Positions 14,360 to 17,213 of a stretch of 17,213 nucleotides of DNA are shown one piece after another (position 1 is the stretch's first letter; the number at the start of each line of letters is the position of its first letter). Origin of the DNA: an uncultured Clostridia bacterium. GTDB lineage: Bacteria > Bacillota > Clostridia > Oscillospirales > CAG-272. The DNA is taken from contig CAMOLD010000017.1 in assembly GCA_946618395.1 (NCBI GenBank), positions 1 to 17,213 on the forward strand, read 5' to 3'. Position numbers and translations under genes: made by a program. The notes below the pieces were generated by a model. The model saw only the letters and a list, made by a program, of their open reading frames with translations, was not told the DNA's origin and made no database searches.

Positions 14360-14388
14360 ATTATATCAAAAAATATTTTTCATTTCAA
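14360..14388 (-). promoter_or_regulatory. Sigma-A promoter of ptsH
   Basis: TTGAAA (14383-14388), a 17-base spacer and a perfect TATAAT (14360-14365) on the minus strand, with TGA before the -10 box (extended -10). It probably also serves the downstream uvrC-rsmD-coaD genes by read-through. Confidence 0.9.
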
Positions 14389-14445
14389 TAGTCAAATCCA
14401 CCTTATTTTTGAATGCCGAAAGGCGTTTTTTCGTGCAAAACGCAA

Positions 14446-14479
14446 GAAAAATGCACAAAAAAGCCACCGGTTTTGCATT
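14446..14479 (-). terminator. Probable terminator of the polysaccharide-linked operon
   Basis: On the minus strand AATGCAAAA pairs imperfectly with TTTTGTGCATT (about 14450-14460 with 14471-14479) around a GC-rich loop, followed by TTTTTC. It overlaps the stop codon of the last operon gene. A second small A/T-rich repeat (14423-14443) lies downstream without a T-run. Together they separate this operon from the ptsH promoter. Confidence 0.45.
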
Positions 14480-14946
14480 TATGCCGAAAAAACGGTTGCA
14501 GAAAGCGTTGCGCGCAGCGAATACAGGCGCAGATTTTGCCCCGCAAGAATGGCAGTCCCGTCCGCACGAAACAAGACGCCGTCCGCTCTTCTTGCAAGCA
14601 CCGCCACCGTCAGACGCACGTCTTCGGTTGTCCCCGCGGGAAGAACTTTGCGAATCTCCCGCCCCTCGTGGTAAAGCACGCTCTCGTGCGGTGCGCGGCG
14701 GATTTCTGTTACCGTGCCGAAAGCCTCTCCGTTCTCGGTCCTGATTACCTCCCCTTTTGCAATGCAATCAACGGTTTGCGCATCCGCGTTTTCCCAAAGA
14801 ATTACCACAGGAAATTCGGTCAGCGTTTCGCCGGCGTCGGTCCGGAAGGTGCCAACGCGCTGGGCAATGCCGACCACCGAAAAAAAGACGGCAAGCAACA
14901 AAAAAAAGTCGAATATCCGGGTGCGGGTTTCCGTGGTTTGCATCAT
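14479..14946 (-). CDS. DUF4330-like membrane-anchored protein (second copy)
   Basis: A 155-residue protein with one N-terminal membrane helix (about 11-28, IFDFFLLLAVFFSVVG) and an extracytoplasmic beta-rich domain. It resembles the preceding gene product: both start with an IFD motif before the helix, then share a G+.V...NG..FG..T.I pattern (here KGEVIRTENGEAFGTVTEI, 64-82), a run ending in LTV with AR (112-119), and an IL.G segment near the end. This is the pattern of DUF4330-type proteins, whose function is not known. The ATG at 14946 overlaps the previous stop by four bases and has AAGGAGG 7 bases upstream. There is no lipobox or catalytic motif. A role in polysaccharide assembly is suggested only by its neighbours. 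Confidence 0.7.
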   Translation of the reverse strand: MMQTTETRTRIFDFFLLLAVFFSVVGIAQRVGTFRTDAGETLTEFPVVILWENADAQTVDCIAKGEVIRTENGEAFGTVTEIRRAPHESVLYHEGREIRKVLPAGTTEDVRLTVAVLARRADGVLFRADGTAILAGQNLRLYSLRATLSATVFSA

Positions 14947-15407
14947 GCTTCCACCTCCTTAACAGAAATGTTCCGAACGCCGGAAACAAGCGTGTTTCCC
15001 AGCCGATATGTGCCTTGGGCACCGGCAGAAACCCGAATATCCCCAACGCGGTAGTCCTCGCCTTTTCGGGCTGTCATGCGGACCGTCAGCTCAATTTCCT
15101 GCATCCCCTCCACCGCTTGGTAAACCGCCTGCCCTTCCTGCAAAAAAACGGTTTGGTAGGGGCGCTCGGAAATGCTTGTAATTTTGCCGAACATGACGGT
15201 CCCGTTCTCGTTATGAACGCTGTCGCCGACTGCGATGTTTGGTTTTTCGGCGCTTGCCGGCAACCGGAAAACGCATTCGATGGTCACCTCCGGCGGAACT
15301 GTTTCGCTCTTTTTCCAAAAGAGGAAGGCGCCCAATGCAACCAGTGCGGCAACCAGGGTAAGGATCCCCCAATCAAAAATGCCGAATTGTTTTCTTTCAC
15401 GTTTCAT
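14943..15407 (-). CDS. DUF4330-like membrane-anchored protein (first copy)
   Basis: A 154-residue protein with a basic N-terminus (MKRERK), IFD, one membrane helix (about 13-31, ILTLVAALVALGAFLFW) and an extracytoplasmic domain. The signature NIAVGDSVHNENG..FGKITSI (about 57-80) followed by ..GQAVY..VEG and ELTVRMTARK is the pattern I associate with DUF4330, a family of unknown function found in Clostridia. The ATG at 15407 has AAGGAG 9 bases upstream. It overlaps the end of the O-antigen-ligase-like gene by 11 bases, and its own end overlaps the next gene by four. A longer frame beginning at 15503 would run deeply into the upstream gene and has no ribosome site, so it is rejected. It is probably co-produced with its paralogue. 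Confidence 0.75.
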   Translation of the reverse strand: MKRERKQFGIFDWGILTLVAALVALGAFLFWKKSETVPPEVTIECVFRLPASAEKPNIAVGDSVHNENGTVMFGKITSISERPYQTVFLQEGQAVYQAVEGMQEIELTVRMTARKGEDYRVGDIRVSAGAQGTYRLGNTLVSGVRNISVKEVEA

Positions 15408-17166
15408 TTGCCGTTTCTCCTTCCAAAAGCGTGGCTGCGGAAAGCCCCGCCGCAAGCATTCCGAACAGATAAAAAAGAGAGGGCTGATACCACAAATGGT
15501 CAAAAAAGCCCATGGTCAAAAGCCCGACCAGGGCGGCACCCGTTCCAAGGAACAGGTTGCGCCCCTCAAAGTTTTGCCCCTTCATCCAGCAGGCAAAAAA
15601 TCCCCGAAAAAGCAGAAAAAGCAATGCCAATAGCAGAAAAAGTCCTACCAGTCCATGCTGAACGGCTATTTGCAGATAGACATTGTGCGCGTGCATCACG
15701 CTCTCGGTGCCCGAAACGGCAAACAGCGGATAGACCGCGTGAAAGGTCTTTTCCCCGCTTCCAATGCCGAAAGGATATTCCCAAAGCAGCCGCAAAACGC
15801 CTTTCCAGGTTTCCAGGCGATAGCGCGAGGAAGTTTCGGTCAGATTGCCAATGCTATAAAGCCGCGCCCGAATCCCCTCCGGCAAAAAAAGCGCGACCCC
15901 CGGCAAAGAAACCGGAAAAAACAACAGCACCGCAAGCGAGGCGGGCGAGAGAAACAAAAGAAAAAAGCAGGTTGCCGCCAGCGCGCCGAGCCATGCGCCG
16001 CGCGTCCAGGTGACAATCAGGCACCCGGCGGATAACAGGAGCGGCCCCCAGCCAAACAACCGGTCTTTCCCTTGCTTAAAAATCCAGCCGAGCGAAACGC
16101 CGAACACAACCAATAAATAAACGGCAAGCAGATTGGGATTGGTAAAGGTTGCGCAAACGCGCCCGCCCAAAAGATCAAACCGTCCCCGTTCCAGCCATTT
16201 CATCTCTGCACTGCCGGAAACATACTGAAAAATACCGATGCCGGAACAAATAGAACCCGAGAGCAAAAAGCAAAGAAAAATACGGTTTCTCCACCGCGGC
16301 ACCAAGAGCGCGGGGCGCAAGGCGAACCAGGCGGAAAAGAGATAAACGCTCAATAACAGTCCGCCGTAATCGGGTTCCGCCGCGGTGACCGCTCCGTCAA
16401 GGATCAACAGCGCGCCAAACAGCAAGATAAGCCGGTCGATGTTCCCAAACGAATCCTGCCGGTGCCCCGCAAGGATTTTCGGCAAACGAAAAAGCAGGGA
16501 TAAAAGCGCAAAAACGCCAAGCAAAATGCTTGGATGCCCCAACCATTCCAAAAACGGAAACAGCAAAAAGATGGGCGGAAGAATTGCCTCCGGGACCGCA
16601 AACGCAACGGGAAGAAGAACGGCAACGGCGATCCCCAACAACATCCATTTTACGCCAATGAGCGAGCCGAGACACCCAAAAGCGATCCCCGCAAAAGAAA
16701 ATTGCCAAACCGGAGATTTTTCCTTTTGCCCAAAGGTAAAAAAATCCGCAAAGCCGCAATAGCGAAACAGAAACAGTCGGGCAAGGTCGGAAGCTTCCAA
16801 CTCTTTTGCAAGCGTTTGCCGCGCAAAGCAAAGCGGAATTCCGCAAAGCAGGACCCACAACGACAAAAAATCAAACGCAGAATCTCCTGCAATCAACCGA
16901 ATGCACAGCCCGGTGCCGCCGAAAAACAGCAAAAGCACCCCGAAACAAGAGAGAGAAACAGAAAGCAAAAACTGCCAAAAAGCGGAAATTCCTTTCAAAA
17001 CAAGGGATTTTTCGGTATTTTTTAATACCGCCCGGTGAATTGCCATGCGCCGGCTACTAATTTCCTGCGGCCGCGGCACTTCGCCAACGGCAATTTGCAA
17101 CAGCCGGCTTCCCTTTGCCCCTGCGCGAATTCGGTTTGCTCCTGCCACCAGTTTTTCCCAAATCAT
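15397..17166 (-). CDS. O-antigen ligase / Wzy-type polysaccharide membrane protein
   Basis: A 589-residue polytopic membrane protein of the O-antigen ligase/polymerase superfamily (Wzy_C). After a hydrophilic cytoplasmic N-terminus of about 60 residues come roughly a dozen hydrophobic segments. Family cues are TFTNPNLLAVYL (about 340-351), TWTRGAWLG (about 386-394), the large loop with SSRYRLETW (about 446-454) and YPFGIGSG (about 464-471), and HAHNVYLQ (about 492-499). These Arg and His residues match the substrate loop of WaaL/Wzy enzymes, which polymerise or ligate undecaprenyl-linked glycans outside the membrane. In a Gram-positive this suggests capsule, exopolysaccharide or wall-glycan assembly; the exact reaction is not readable. 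The ATG at 17166 has GGAGG 6 bases upstream. An earlier TTG at 17199 is rejected for lacking a ribosome site. Confidence 0.88.
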   Translation of the reverse strand: MIWEKLVAGANRIRAGAKGSRLLQIAVGEVPRPQEISSRRMAIHRAVLKNTEKSLVLKGISAFWQFLLSVSLSCFGVLLLFFGGTGLCIRLIAGDSAFDFLSLWVLLCGIPLCFARQTLAKELEASDLARLFLFRYCGFADFFTFGQKEKSPVWQFSFAGIAFGCLGSLIGVKWMLLGIAVAVLLPVAFAVPEAILPPIFLLFPFLEWLGHPSILLGVFALLSLLFRLPKILAGHRQDSFGNIDRLILLFGALLILDGAVTAAEPDYGGLLLSVYLFSAWFALRPALLVPRWRNRIFLCFLLSGSICSGIGIFQYVSGSAEMKWLERGRFDLLGGRVCATFTNPNLLAVYLLVVFGVSLGWIFKQGKDRLFGWGPLLLSAGCLIVTWTRGAWLGALAATCFFLLFLSPASLAVLLFFPVSLPGVALFLPEGIRARLYSIGNLTETSSRYRLETWKGVLRLLWEYPFGIGSGEKTFHAVYPLFAVSGTESVMHAHNVYLQIAVQHGLVGLFLLLALLFLLFRGFFACWMKGQNFEGRNLFLGTGAALVGLLTMGFFDHLWYQPSLFYLFGMLAAGLSAATLLEGETANET

Positions 17167-17168
17167 AA

Positions 17169-17213
17169 AAATCCTCCACATATCACGCCTTGCGCGCAAT
17201 ATGTAGAGGATTT
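17169..17213 (-). promoter_or_regulatory. Inverted repeat sequestering the ribosome site of the Wzy-like gene
   Basis: Bases 17169-17183 and 17199-17213 form a 15-bp inverted repeat with a 15-base loop containing TTGCGCGCAA. On the minus-strand RNA every position pairs, with one U-G wobble. The 3' arm contains the GGAGG of the gene starting at 17166, so the hairpin would hide it. The repeat runs to the window edge and may be longer. It could instead terminate an upstream transcript (TTTTT follows). Confidence 0.6.

Noticed and set aside
14409..14432. Small plus-strand hairpin GCC-GAAA-GGC followed by six Ts
   Set aside because: The stem is only three to four pairs and no plus-strand gene precedes it; probably chance in an A/T-rich spacer.
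14757..16013. 418-codon plus-strand open frame opposite the Wzy-like and DUF4330-like genes
   Set aside because: It has very basic, low-sense composition, no ribosome site or promoter, and lies fully antisense to well-supported genes.
1..17213. Mobile elements, CRISPR arrays, tRNAs, toxin-antitoxin or defence genes
   Set aside because: I looked for inverted-repeat-flanked transposases, regularly spaced repeats, cloverleaf sequences and small paired genes and saw none. All substantial genes have recognisable housekeeping, sporulation or envelope relatives.

Overview
The window looks like chromosome of a spore-forming low- to mid-GC Gram-positive bacterium (Bacillota, most likely class Clostridia, possibly an Oscillospiraceae-like gut anaerobe). 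The grounds are a complete spoIIAA-spoIIAB-sigF cluster, an HPr with both the His15 and Ser46 sites, a Na+-pumping biotin decarboxylase operon, strong Shine-Dalgarno sites (AAGGAGG type) and textbook sigma-A promoters. All genes but ychF lie on the minus strand. I see no insertion sequence, CRISPR array, prophage, tRNA or rRNA, and no gene-free stretch over 300 bases. The lineage is inferred from gene content only.

Layout, left to right. (1) 59-5107: one five-gene minus-strand operon with a near-consensus promoter and a 15-bp-stem terminator. It encodes a divergent acyl-CoA carboxyltransferase-like protein, an OadG-like anchor, a biotin carrier, the Na+ pump OadB and the 5S/OadA-type carboxyltransferase. 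(2) 5167-7533: a PhoP/PhoR-like two-component pair with a strong hairpin between response regulator and kinase. (3) 7583-8792: ychF, divergent from the two-component operon, with a terminator that abuts sigF. (4) 8792-10353: the spoIIA operon (anti-anti-sigma, anti-sigma, sigma-F), the forespore compartment switch. (5) 10432-10974: rplS (ribosomal protein L19) with its own promoter, a structured leader and two tandem terminators. (6) 11004-14388: ptsH, uvrC, rsmD and coaD, probably driven by the ptsH promoter, with a terminator-like hairpin between ptsH and uvrC. (7) 14447-17213: an O-antigen-ligase/Wzy-type membrane protein followed by two tightly overlapping DUF4330-like membrane-anchored paralogues. 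The ribosome binding site of the first gene lies inside a 15-bp inverted repeat at the window edge.

How they work together. In region 1 a biotin carrier can move CO2 between carboxyltransferase(s) and the OadB pump, turning decarboxylation into a Na+ gradient or carboxyl exchange. Region 4 is the classical partner-switching module. Region 6 groups housekeeping genes behind a PTS phosphocarrier. Region 7 looks like part of a surface-polysaccharide locus that continues beyond the right edge. Most of the window is conserved core genome. The least understood parts are the degenerate carboxyltransferase-like protein, the paired DUF4330-like proteins, and several hairpins placed where they could control downstream genes.
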